DNA of 64,000 nucleotides. Source: Methylobrevis albus (GTDB taxonomy: Bacteria > Pseudomonadota > Alphaproteobacteria > Rhizobiales > Pleomorphomonadaceae). The position numbers were made by a program, and so were the translations under genes. The DNA lies in NCBI RefSeq assembly GCF_015904235.1, contig NZ_JADZLT010000043.1, positions 1 through 64,000 of the forward strand. Direction: 5' to 3'. Below, piece by piece: positions 55,957 through 64,000 of the stretch (position 1 is the stretch's first letter; each line of letters begins with the position of its first letter). The notes under the pieces are model-generated. The model was not told the DNA's origin and made no database searches. It saw only the letters and a program-made list of their open reading frames with translations.

Positions 55957-56991
55957 ATGTCCTCTCCCGGCCGGCAGCCCGCCGGCGCAGCGACGCGCCC
56001 GATGCCCCCCGACAGCCATTCGTCCGGCAACCTGCTTGCCGACCGCCGTTTTGAATACGGCCGCCTGCTCGCCGAAAGCGGCGACCATGCCGCGGCCGCC
56101 GATCTCTATGCCCAGGCGCTGGAACTCGTGCCCAGCTGGGCGGCGGGCTGGTTCGCGCTCGGCGCCGCCTACGGCGATGCCGGCGACACGGCCGGCGCGG
56201 CGCGCGCCTTCGCCCGGCTTGCCGAGCTCGACCCGGACGACCGCTACGGCGGCCGGCTGCGCCTCGCCGCTCTCGGCCGGGCCCCCGTGCCCGATGCCGC
56301 GCCCGAGGCCTATGTCCGCGAGCTTTTCGACGACTACGCCGACCGCTTCGAGACCGCCCTGGTCGACCGCCTCGGCTACCGCGCCCCGGCCCTGCTCGCC
56401 GAGGCGATCGCGGCGTCCTGGCCGGGCAACGTCTTTGGCCATGTGCACGACCTCGGTTGCGGCACCGGGCTGATGGCGGCGGCGCTGGTCGAGGCCGGTC
56501 TCGTCGCGGGCGGCGGGCGGATCGAGGGCGTCGACCTCTCGCCGGCGATGGTCGCTACCGCCGCCGACAAGGCGCTCTACGCGGAGCTTCGCGTCGGCGA
56601 CGTGGTTGCGGATCTTGGCCGAGCCGGCCCGGCCTTCGATCTCGTCGTCGCCGCCGACGTCTTCGTCTATATCGGCGATCTCGCGCCGGTCTTCGCCGCG
56701 GTCGCCGCGCGGCTCGACCCCGGCGCCCTGTTCGCCTTCACGGCCGAGGCCGCCGACGACGGCGATAACGGCGATGGTGCTGATGTAGCAGGCGAGGGCT
56801 GGCGTCTCGGGGCCTCCCTGCGCTATGCCCATGTCCGGACATATCTCGCCGGGCTCGCCGCGGCGCACGGGTTCCGGCCGCTGTCGGAGGCGCGCGCCAC
56901 GCTGCGGCAGGACCGTGGATCGCCGGTGATCGGCCACGTAATAGTGCTGCAGCGGGGCGCCGACCCCATCGAGGACGACGCCCGCGCATGA
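55957..56991 (+). CDS. TPR-containing SAM-dependent methyltransferase
   Basis: A 344-residue protein. Two TPR repeats (about 30-105: GRLLAESGDHAAAADLYAQALELVP and WFALGAAYGDAGDTAGAARAFARLAELDPDD) are followed by a class I methyltransferase domain with motif I HDLGCGTGLMAAALV and EGVDLSPAMVATA. The substrate is unknown. Related proteins with a TPR part occur widely in rhizobia. Start codons at 55957 and 56002 are both possible. Its stop overlaps the MATE gene as ATGA. Confidence 0.85.
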   Translation: MSSPGRQPAGAATRPMPPDSHSSGNLLADRRFEYGRLLAESGDHAAAADLYAQALELVPSWAAGWFALGAAYGDAGDTAGAARAFARLAELDPDDRYGGRLRLAALGRAPVPDAAPEAYVRELFDDYADRFETALVDRLGYRAPALLAEAIAASWPGNVFGHVHDLGCGTGLMAAALVEAGLVAGGGRIEGVDLSPAMVATAADKALYAELRVGDVVADLGRAGPAFDLVVAADVFVYIGDLAPVFAAVAARLDPGALFAFTAEAADDGDNGDGADVAGEGWRLGASLRYAHVRTYLAGLAAAHGFRPLSEARATLRQDRGSPVIGHVIVLQRGADPIEDDARA

Positions 56992-58349
56992 CCGTGCCGA
57001 CCACAGCCCCACAGGATCCCGGCTTCGTCGTCGACAGCCGCGCCGTGTTCCGCATCGCCCTGCCGATGACGCTCGCCTTCATCACCACGCCGCTGCTCGG
57101 CGCGGTCGACATCGCGGTGATCGGCCAGGTCGGCGATGCGGCGATGATCGGCGGCATCGCCGTCGGCGCGCTGGTGTTCGACGTGCTGTTCTCGACCTTC
57201 AACTTCCTGCGCTCCGGCACCACCGGCCTCACGGCACAGGCGCTCGGCGCGCGTGACGAGGTCGAGCAGAAGGCGGTGCTGCTGCGCGCGATCCTGATCG
57301 CCGTGGTCGCCGGCCTTGCGATGATCGCGGCGAGCGCGCTGATCATCGCCGGCTCGCTGTGGGTGGTGGCCCCCAGCGCCGCGGTCGCCGCGGCGACGCA
57401 GGAGTACTTCGACGTCCGCATCCTCGCCGCCCCGGTGACGCTGCTCAACTACGCGGTGCTCGGCTGGATCATCGGCCGCGGCAAGGCCGGCATCGGCCTC
57501 GGGCTGCAGCTCGTCGTCAACGGCGTCAACATCGCCGGCTCGATCGCCTTCGGCCTCTGGCTCGGCTGGGGCCTGTTCGGCGTCGCCCTCGGCACCGTGC
57601 TCGGCGAGACCGTCGGCGCCGTCGCCGGCCTGATCGTCTGCTGGCGCGAGGGCCGTGGCACGCCGTGGCCGGCCTATGCCCGCGTCGCCGAGCGCGTCAG
57701 CCTGCTGCGGATGCTCGGCGTCAATCGCGACATCATGATCCGCACCTTCGCGCTGCTCGCCGCCTTCGTGGTGTTCACCCGCGCCGGCGCCGGCAACGGC
57801 GACACCGTGCTCGCCGCCAACGCCATCCTGATGAACTTCTTCCTGATCGGCGGCTATTTCCTCGACGGGCTGGCGACGGCCGCCGAGCAGATGGTCGGCC
57901 GCGCCGTCGGCGCGCGGCACCGGCCGTCGCTGATCGCCGCGATCCGTCTCACCACGCTGTGGTCGTTCCTGTTCGCCGCCGCCGCCGGCCTGTTCTTCCT
58001 CGTCGCCGGCGGCGCGATCGTCGACGTCATGGCGCAGGCGCCGGACGTGCGCGCCGAGGCGCGCGCCTATCTCGCCTGGGCGGCGCTGACGCCGCTCGCC
58101 GGCGTGCTCGCCTTCCAGATGGACGGCGTCTTCATCGGCGCCACCTGGTCGCGCGAGATGCGCAACATGATGCTGCTGTCGCTCGCCGCCTATCTCGCCG
58201 TGCTGGCGCTCACCGAGCCCTATCTCGGCAACCACGGCCTCTGGGCCTCGATCAACGCCTTCCTGTTCTTCCGCGGCGGCTTCCTGCTCTGGCGGCTGCC
58301 CGGACAGATCGCGAAGACCTTCCCCCCGCCGCACGCCGCCGGCGCCTGA
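56988..58349 (+). CDS. MATE family efflux transporter
   Basis: A 453-residue multidrug and toxin extrusion transporter with twelve predicted helices in two six-helix halves. The first helix region IALPMTLAFITTPLLGAVDIAVIGQVGD is diagnostic. The substrate is unknown. It overlaps the methyltransferase gene by 4 bases and is followed 11 bases later by nudC, so the three form an operon. It is closer to the DinF-like branch than to NorM, a tentative judgement. Confidence 0.92.
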   Translation: MTVPTTAPQDPGFVVDSRAVFRIALPMTLAFITTPLLGAVDIAVIGQVGDAAMIGGIAVGALVFDVLFSTFNFLRSGTTGLTAQALGARDEVEQKAVLLRAILIAVVAGLAMIAASALIIAGSLWVVAPSAAVAAATQEYFDVRILAAPVTLLNYAVLGWIIGRGKAGIGLGLQLVVNGVNIAGSIAFGLWLGWGLFGVALGTVLGETVGAVAGLIVCWREGRGTPWPAYARVAERVSLLRMLGVNRDIMIRTFALLAAFVVFTRAGAGNGDTVLAANAILMNFFLIGGYFLDGLATAAEQMVGRAVGARHRPSLIAAIRLTTLWSFLFAAAAGLFFLVAGGAIVDVMAQAPDVRAEARAYLAWAALTPLAGVLAFQMDGVFIGATWSREMRNMMLLSLAAYLAVLALTEPYLGNHGLWASINAFLFFRGGFLLWRLPGQIAKTFPPPHAAGA

Positions 58350-58360
58350 GGAGCCTTTCG

Positions 58361-59305
58361 ATGCCGCTGATCTTCCCGACCGACGACGCCTCCGCCGCCA
58401 CCGGCTTCGGCGTCAATCCGCTCGACCGCCGGTCGGAGGCCCGCGGCAACGAGGCGACGGTCGCCGCGGCGCTCGCCGATCCGGCGGCGCGCCATCATCT
58501 CTTCGCCGGGCCGCTCGCCCTGCTCGCCGAGACCGACGGCGGCGTCGCCGCCGACTGCGACGCGCGGACGGCCGCCCGGCTCGGCGCGGGCGAGCCGGCG
58601 ACCACGGTGCTGCTCGGCTGGGACGACGACGGCCTGCCGCATGTCGCGACCGAACTCGCCCCCCTCGGCGAGGCCGCGCCGCCGGCGGGGTTCGCCGCGC
58701 TCGATCTGCGCACCCTCGTCGTCGACGGGCTGCTGCCGCCGCCCCAGCTCGGCATCCGCGCGCAAGCCGCCAGCCTGCTCGCCTGGCATCGCAGCCACCG
58801 CTTCTGCGCCGCCTGCGGCACCGCCTCGGCGATGCGGATCGGCGGCTACCGCCGCGACTGCCCGGCCTGCGGCACCCAGCATTTCCCCCGCACCGACCCG
58901 GTGGTGATCATGCTGGCGATCGACGGCGACCGCTGCCTGCTCGGCCGGCAGGCGCGCTTTGCGCCGGGCATGTACTCCTGCCTCGCCGGCTTCCTCGAGC
59001 CGGGCGAGACGATGGAGGACGCCGTGCGGCGCGAGCTGTTCGAGGAGGCTGGCATCCGCACCGGCGCCGTGCTCTACCGCGCCACCCAGCCGTGGCCGTT
59101 CCCGATGTCGCTGATGATCGGCTGCTACGCCGAGGCGCTGACCACGGAGCTCACCGTCGATTTCGGCGAGCTCGAAGCCTGCCGCTGGTTCGAGCGCGAC
59201 GAGGTCGCCGCCATGGTCGAGGACCGCCATCCGGACGGCCTGCGCATGCCGCCGGGCCCGACCATCGCCCGCCATATCCTCGGCCACTGGCTCGCGGAGG
59301 GATAA
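58361..59305 (+). CDS. nudC: NAD(+)/NADH diphosphatase NudC
   Basis: A 314-residue NudC. The zinc ribbon (CAACG...CPACG, about 150-170) is followed by the Nudix box GFLEPGETMEDAVRRELFEEAGI. SQPWPFPxS, the NADH-specific signature, appears as TQPWPFPMS. It hydrolyses NADH and removes NAD caps from RNA 5' ends. GGAG lies 8 bases upstream of the ATG, and the gene follows the MATE gene after 11 bases. Confidence 0.94.
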   Translation: MPLIFPTDDASAATGFGVNPLDRRSEARGNEATVAAALADPAARHHLFAGPLALLAETDGGVAADCDARTAARLGAGEPATTVLLGWDDDGLPHVATELAPLGEAAPPAGFAALDLRTLVVDGLLPPPQLGIRAQAASLLAWHRSHRFCAACGTASAMRIGGYRRDCPACGTQHFPRTDPVVIMLAIDGDRCLLGRQARFAPGMYSCLAGFLEPGETMEDAVRRELFEEAGIRTGAVLYRATQPWPFPMSLMIGCYAEALTTELTVDFGELEACRWFERDEVAAMVEDRHPDGLRMPPGPTIARHILGHWLAEG

Positions 59306-59328
59306 CGCGGCCGGGGGCCGCCCGACGC

Positions 59329-60072
59329 TCAGTCGCCGCGGAGATCCGCGCCGCGCACCGGGTGCACCCGGTCCTCGCCCAGCATCCAGGCGTGGAACGC
59401 CTGGCCCGGAAACAGGCCGCGGAAGGCGGGGTCGAGCACGTTGAGCCCGCCGGTGAAGGCGCCGAGCGCCGGCATCACCAGCTGCCGCCCGTCGCTGGCG
59501 AACGCCCGCCGGCGCACCGAGCGCCCGCGCACCACCACTTTTGCCGCCGGGTGCAGGTGGCCGGCGACCTCGCCGGCGCAGCCGCCGCGCGCCGGGGCGT
59601 GGCGAAACACCAGCGGCCCGATCGCAAGTTCCGAGAGCGAGCGGCCGCCGAGTTCGCGCGGCGGCTCGGGGTCGTGGTTGCCTGCGATCCAGGTCCAGTC
59701 GCAGGCCCCCGTCAGCCGCTGGATCCGCACCGCGTCGGCGGGCGCGAGGCGTTCCTCGGCGCGGCGGTCGTGAAAGCTGTCGCCGAGCGCGATCACCCGC
59801 TCCGGCTTGTGCCGCGCGACGAGGCCCTCGATCAGGCCGAGGGTGATGCCGGTGTCGTAGGGCGGCAGGAACAGGCCGCGCACCGCGGCGGCCGAGCCCT
59901 TTTCGAAATGCAGGTCGGCGACGACGAGGAGCTTTTCCTCGGCCCAGACGAGGCCGCCGGCCGGGTCGAGCTCAACCCGCACGCCGGCAAGGCGCAGGCC
60001 GAGGCAGCGCGCGCTCACCGCCGCCGGCTCCGCATCCGTGTCCGGCTGCACCGATCGCCCGCCCTCATTCAC
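59329..60072 (-). CDS. pdeM: Ligase-associated DNA damage response endonuclease PdeM
   Basis: A 247-residue calcineurin-like phosphoesterase. Metal ligands are visible in VVADLHFEKG, IALGDSFHD, WIAGNHDPEPP and VAGHLHPAAK. It belongs to the set found with the ATP-dependent ligase and Lhr-like helicase. The gene overlaps the helicase gene by 8 bases, so it is translated after it. It is convergent with nudC, 23 bases apart. Confidence 0.92.
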   Translation of the reverse strand: MNEGGRSVQPDTDAEPAAVSARCLGLRLAGVRVELDPAGGLVWAEEKLLVVADLHFEKGSAAAVRGLFLPPYDTGITLGLIEGLVARHKPERVIALGDSFHDRRAEERLAPADAVRIQRLTGACDWTWIAGNHDPEPPRELGGRSLSELAIGPLVFRHAPARGGCAGEVAGHLHPAAKVVVRGRSVRRRAFASDGRQLVMPALGAFTGGLNVLDPAFRGLFPGQAFHAWMLGEDRVHPVRGADLRGD

Positions 60073-62626
60073 CGGCCGCCTCCCGCATCAACTCGTCCGC
60101 GACCTCGGACAGCAGTACGTCCGCGCTCTCGCCGTCGACCCGCTCGCGGCCGAGTTCCAGCATGATCGGCACGGCGAGCGGCGAGATCCGCTCCAGCCTC
60201 TTATGCACGATTCGCCCGGAAACCCGGGCGAGCATCTCGCCGAGCCGGGCGACGTCGAGCAGCCCCTCCGCGGCGTCGGCGCGGGTGGCGCGCATCAGGA
60301 TGTGGTCGGGCTCGTGGCTGCGCAGCACGTCGTAGACGAGGTCGGTCGACACCGTCACCTGCCGGCCGGATTTCTCCTGCCCCGGATGGCGGCGCTCGAC
60401 CAGCCCGGCGATCAGCGCACAGGCGCGGAAGCTGCGCTTCATCAGCCAGGTCTCGTCGAGCCAGGCCTCGAGATCGTCGCCGAGCATGTCGGGATCGAAC
60501 AGCGCACCCGGGTCCAGTCCGCCGGTGGAAAACAGCCGGCCCATGTCGCCGAGGCCCCAGACCGCGACGCAGTAGTCGGTGGCGAGAAACCCGAGCGGCC
60601 GCATCCGCGCCCGCTCCAGCCGCCGCGTCAGCAGCATGCCCAGCGTCTGGTGCGCGAGCCGGCCCTCGAACGGATAGGCGACCATGTAGAAGCGGTCGGC
60701 GCGCGGGAAGGTCTCGATCAGCAGGTTGTCGCGGCCGGGCAGGGCGGAGACCTGCTTCTGCAGGGTGAGCCATTCCTGCACCTGCGCCGGCAGCCGGTGC
60801 CATTCGGCCGGATCGGCCAGCATCGCCCGCACGCCGGCGGCGAGATAGGTCGAGAGCGGGAACTTGCCGCCCGCATAGGAGGGCACCTTCGGCGCCTCGT
60901 CGCGGGCGCGGGTCACCAGCATCTCGTTCTCGCGGATCGTCTCGTAGCGCAGCACCTCGCCGCCGAACAGGAACGTGTCGCCGGGCGCCAGCATCTCGGC
61001 GAAATACTCCTCGACCTCGCCGAGCACGCGGCCACCGCGCAGCGGCGCGCCCGGCCGGCCGCGGTTGCCGCCGAGCCGAACTTTGAGCAGCGGCGCCTCG
61101 ATGATGGTGCCGACGTTGAGCCGGTATTGCTGGGCAAAGCGCGGATGGGTCAGCCGGTAGCTGCCGTCGACGGTCTGGCGGATCTTGGCGAAACGTTCGT
61201 AGCTCCGGAGCGCATAACCGCCATTGGCGACGAATTCGACCGTGCGTTCGAAGGCCTCGCGCTCCAGCTCGCGGTAGGGCCAGGCGCTGCGCACCTCGGC
61301 AAAGAACGCATCCGCCACGAACGGCCCGGCGACGGCGCGCCCGAGCACATGCTGGGCGAGCACGTCGAGGCCACCGCGGCGCAGCGGCGGTGTGTCCTGC
61401 GCGCCGAGATAGTTGGCGTCGAGCGCCGAGCGGCATTCCAGCACCTCGAAACGGTTCGCCGGCACCAGGATCGCCTGGCTCGGCTCATCCATGCGGTGGT
61501 TGGCGCGGCCGATGCGCTGGGCGAGCCGGCTCGCCCCCTTCGGTGCGCCGACGTGGACGACGAGGTCGACGTCGCCCCAGTCGATGCCGAGGTCGAGGGT
61601 GGAGGTCGCGACCACCGCGCGCAGCCGCCCCGCGCCCATGGCCGCCTCGACCTTGCGGCGCTGGCCGGCGTCGAGCGAGCCGTGGTGGAGGGCGATCGGC
61701 AGACCGAGTTCGTTGAGGTTCCAGAGCTCGGCGAAGACGAGTTCGGCCTGGCTGCGCGTGTTGACGAACACGATCGCCATCCGGCTCGCCGCGATCGCCG
61801 CATAGACCTCCGGCAGCGCGTAGCGGGCGGAGTGGCCCGACCAGGGAATGCGCTCCTCCGATTCGAGGATGCGGATTTCGGGCTTCGCCCCGCCCGCGAC
61901 CGTGACGAGGTCGGCGCGCACCTCGCAGCCCGCCACCTGCGGCACCAGCCATTCGGCGAGCGCCAGCGGGTCCGACACGGTCGCCGACAGGCCGACGGCG
62001 CGGTGCTGCGGTGCGATCGCCCGCAGCCGGGCGAGGCCGAGGCTGAGCAGGTCGCCGCGTTTCGAGGTGACGAGGGCGTGCAACTCGTCGAGGATCACCG
62101 TGTCGAGGTCGGAAAAGAAGCGCTCGGCGTCGGGCTGCGCGATCAGGAGAGCGAGTTGCTCGGGCGTCGTCAGCAGGATGTCGGGCGGTTTCAGCTTCTG
62201 GCGCTGGCGCTTGTGCGCCGGCGTGTCGCCGGTGCGCGTCTCGACGGTAACGGGGAGTTTCATCTCGGCGACCGGGGCGTCGAGATTGCGCGCGATGTCG
62301 ACCGCGAGCGCCTTCAGCGGCGAGATGTAGAGCGTGTGGATGCCGCGGGAGGCGCTGCCGGGCGGCACCTTGCCGCGCGCGGCGAGCGCGACGAGGCTCG
62401 GCAGGAAGCCGGCGAGGGTCTTGCCGGCGCCGGTCGGCGCGATCAGCAGCGCCGACCGCCGGGCATTGCCCTTCGCCAGCAGCTCCAGCTGATGCGGCCG
62501 CGGCGCCCAGCCGCGCCGGGCGAACCAGGCAGCGAAGGCGGGCGGCAGCAGGTCCGCGGGTGCAGTGGGCGCTTTGTCGGCGAGTTGGGTCAGCATTGCG
62601 GAGAACATAATATGTACGAGGGCCAT
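60065..62626 (-). CDS. Ligase-associated DNA damage response DEXH-box helicase (Lhr-like)
   Basis: An 853-residue superfamily 2 helicase. Walker A is APTGAGKT (63-70). The DEXH box is VILDELHAL, and helicase motif VI is RLAQRIGRANHRMDEP. The Lhr-type winged helix and C-terminal domains follow. It translocates on single-stranded DNA and belongs with the ligase and exonuclease. The start is uncertain: methionines at 62626, 62608 and 62596 are all in frame and none has a clear ribosome site. Its end overlaps pdeM by 8 bases. Confidence 0.93.
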   Translation of the reverse strand: MALVHIMFSAMLTQLADKAPTAPADLLPPAFAAWFARRGWAPRPHQLELLAKGNARRSALLIAPTGAGKTLAGFLPSLVALAARGKVPPGSASRGIHTLYISPLKALAVDIARNLDAPVAEMKLPVTVETRTGDTPAHKRQRQKLKPPDILLTTPEQLALLIAQPDAERFFSDLDTVILDELHALVTSKRGDLLSLGLARLRAIAPQHRAVGLSATVSDPLALAEWLVPQVAGCEVRADLVTVAGGAKPEIRILESEERIPWSGHSARYALPEVYAAIAASRMAIVFVNTRSQAELVFAELWNLNELGLPIALHHGSLDAGQRRKVEAAMGAGRLRAVVATSTLDLGIDWGDVDLVVHVGAPKGASRLAQRIGRANHRMDEPSQAILVPANRFEVLECRSALDANYLGAQDTPPLRRGGLDVLAQHVLGRAVAGPFVADAFFAEVRSAWPYRELEREAFERTVEFVANGGYALRSYERFAKIRQTVDGSYRLTHPRFAQQYRLNVGTIIEAPLLKVRLGGNRGRPGAPLRGGRVLGEVEEYFAEMLAPGDTFLFGGEVLRYETIRENEMLVTRARDEAPKVPSYAGGKFPLSTYLAAGVRAMLADPAEWHRLPAQVQEWLTLQKQVSALPGRDNLLIETFPRADRFYMVAYPFEGRLAHQTLGMLLTRRLERARMRPLGFLATDYCVAVWGLGDMGRLFSTGGLDPGALFDPDMLGDDLEAWLDETWLMKRSFRACALIAGLVERRHPGQEKSGRQVTVSTDLVYDVLRSHEPDHILMRATRADAAEGLLDVARLGEMLARVSGRIVHKRLERISPLAVPIMLELGRERVDGESADVLLSEVADELMREAAGE

Positions 62627-62709
62627 TCCGCCAGCCGCTCGCCGCGGATCAGACGACGGTCGATTCGGCCGGCAGGGCGCGGGCGCCTGCTGGAGGCCCG
62701 TCCGCCGGC

Positions 62710-63102
62710 TCAGTCCTCGGTGCGGCCCTCGGATGTCCTGTCGCGCTCATAGCGGTGCTTCACCGGAAACGGCGGCAACCAGGCTTCGCGGCGGATCGTC
62801 CAGAGTTCGTAGGTCGGCTGCAACTGGTCCGGCGCGTCGAGCGCCCCGAGGCTGACCTCGGTCTCGTCACCACTGCGCGCAAACACCGGAGAGCCGCACG
62901 CCGGACAGGAGAACCGGCCGGCATGGCCGCGCGTCAGGCCCTCCACCGTCACCGCGTCTTCCGGGAAGATCGCCGCCGCGTTGAACAAGGCGCCGTGCTG
63001 CTTGCGACAGTCGAGGCAGTGGCAGATCCCGACCCGGTACGGCCGCCCCGTCGCCACGATCCGCAACTGGCCGCACCGGCACCCACCGGTGAAGATATCC
63101 AT
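62710..63102 (-). CDS. GFA family zinc-binding protein
   Basis: A 130-residue protein of the glutathione-dependent formaldehyde-activating enzyme family. Zinc cysteines are in GGCRCGQLRI, ICHCLDCRKQHG and FSCPACGSPVFAR. The original member was proposed to bind glutathione and speed formation of S-hydroxymethylglutathione, but most members are of unknown role. The ATG has GGAG 8 bases upstream. Its proximity to sarcosine oxidase, which yields formaldehyde-level carbon, is suggestive but not proof. Confidence 0.85.
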   Translation of the reverse strand: MDIFTGGCRCGQLRIVATGRPYRVGICHCLDCRKQHGALFNAAAIFPEDAVTVEGLTRGHAGRFSCPACGSPVFARSGDETEVSLGALDAPDQLQPTYELWTIRREAWLPPFPVKHRYERDRTSEGRTED

Positions 63103-63368
63103 GTCATCGTCTCCAATCTCGCTGCCCGCCGCCGTCGTCGGGCGAGGCTCCGCAACCCAACAGCGTCGGCCGGCCGATGATCCATGCGTCGCGCCTGATC
63201 CCTTCGCGCCGGGTCCATGCCGCCGGTGCCGCCCGACGGTCCGGCCCAGCCGTGTCGTAAACATACAACCCTGCCGCCGAAAAGCTGCGTGCGTCGGGGG
63301 CGGGGGGGTGCGACCATCGCTCGAGGCTGCCCTCGGGGCGGAGAAAGCGGCGAGGGACCGGGACGGCG

Positions 63369-64000
63369 ATGCAGAAATTCTCAGGCCTCGCGCTCCTGAA
63401 GCGGGCGCTCGGCGGACACCAGGGCTGGCAGCCGCAGTGGCGCTCGCCGGAGCCGAAAGCCGCCTACGACGTCGTCATCATCGGCGCCGGCGGCCACGGC
63501 CTCGCCACCGCCTATTACCTCGCGACGGTGCACGGCATCACCAACGTCGCGGTGCTGGAAAAGGGCTGGCTCGGCGGCGGCAACACCGGCCGCAACACCA
63601 CCATCGTCCGCTCCAACTACCTGTTCGACGAGAGCGCCGGGCTCTACGACCACGCGGTCAAGCTCTGGGAAGGCCTCTCCCAGGAGCTCAACTACAACGT
63701 CATGTTCTCCCAGCGCGGCGTGCTGATGCTGGCGCACAACATCCACGACGTGCAGAGCTTCAAGCGCCACGTCCACGCCAACCGGCTGAACGGCGTCGAC
63801 AACGAGTGGCTCACGGCGGAAGAGTGCAAGGACTTCTGCCCGCCGCTCAACATCGACGCGGCGACGATGCGCTATCCGGTGCTCGGCGGCGCGCTGCAGC
63901 GCCGCGGCGGGACCGCCCGTCACGATGCCGTCGCCTGGGGCTATGCTCGCGGCGCCGACGCCCGCGGCGTCGACATCATCCAGAATTGCGCCGTCACCGG
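63369..64000 (+). CDS. soxB: Sarcosine oxidase beta subunit (partial, cut by the window end)
   Basis: The first 210 codons of soxB. The FAD motif [18 protein letters not shown] is at about residues 35-52, followed by [22 protein letters not shown], where the covalent FMN histidine region normally lies close by. [13 protein letters not shown] and [25 protein letters not shown] are further family stretches. Heterotetrameric sarcosine oxidase turns sarcosine into glycine, hydrogen peroxide and 5,10-methylene-tetrahydrofolate. The gene is the first of a likely soxBDAG operon that continues beyond the window. The final step of the betaine pathway is therefore 40 kb from gbc and dgc. Confidence 0.93.
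   Translation, partial: MQKFSGLALLKRALGGHQGWQPQWRSPEPKAAYDVVIIGAGGHGLATAYYLATVHGITNVAVLEKGWLGGGNTGRNTTIVRSNYLFDESAGLYDHAVKLWEGLSQELNYNVMFSQRGVLMLAHNIHDVQSFKRHVHANRLNGVDNEWLTAEECKDFCPPLNIDAATMRYPVLGGALQRRGGTARHDAVAWGYARGADARGVDIIQNCAVT

Overview
The window is one continuous stretch of a GC-rich chromosome with bacterial gene density, ATGA/GTGA stop-start overlaps and no rRNA, tRNA, CRISPR array, prophage or transposase that I can see. Several features point to an alphaproteobacterium, probably of the Hyphomicrobiales: the hrcA-grpE / dnaK-dnaJ group with RpoH-type (CTTG-N17/18-C-TATAT-like) promoters, a short PmtA-type phospholipid methyltransferase, a RibB with a degenerate C-terminal domain, a two-domain cold-shock protein, a ligase-associated DNA repair set, and the gbc/dgc/sox route for glycine betaine. 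No species can be named from the sequence alone.

Layout. (1) 117-10120: a complete Nit1C-type cluster on the minus strand. It encodes a Sll0783-like protein, nitrilase, radical SAM protein, acetyltransferase, AIR-synthase-like protein, glycosyltransferase, a small MSMEG_0570 protein, a flavoprotein and a hot-dog protein. A MocR-type regulator diverges from it, and a consensus-perfect sigma-54 promoter lies in front of the first gene. (2) 10268-12934: a DinB-family protein, a DMT exporter and 1.2 kb of palindromic repeats. (3) 12935-23397: glycine betaine catabolism, with a GlxA-type regulator, gbcA, gbcB, a small lipoprotein, dgcA, dgcB and an ETF pair; soxB at the right edge (63369 onward) continues the pathway. 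(4) 23512-37568: housekeeping genes (pyrD, the heat-shock genes, a PmtA-like gene, an S24 repressor with an SNase-like gene, rph, rdgB, hemW). (5) 37599-48508: an LppC lipoprotein, ribB, a hybrid histidine kinase, comM, gshB, yraN, rsmI and a cold-shock protein. (6) 48858-63102: small envelope proteins, a histone-deacetylase-like amidohydrolase, and a ligase-associated repair set (ligase, exonuclease, PdeM, Lhr-like helicase) interrupted by unrelated genes.

How the parts may work together. Betaine breakdown runs GbcAB (betaine to dimethylglycine), DgcAB with the ETF (dimethylglycine to sarcosine) and sarcosine oxidase (to glycine), with formaldehyde-level one-carbon units released along the way. 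The Nit1C cluster has been linked in pseudomonads to growth on cyanide and to hydrolysis of 2-aminonitriles, and in cyanobacteria and mycobacteria to nitrogen starvation. Formaldehyde, ammonia and cyanide condense to aminoacetonitrile, which a NitC-type nitrilase would turn into glycine, so the two modules could be chemically linked. That link is my inference. A 158-162 bp inverted-repeat element occurs inside both the nit and the gbc/dgc gene strings.
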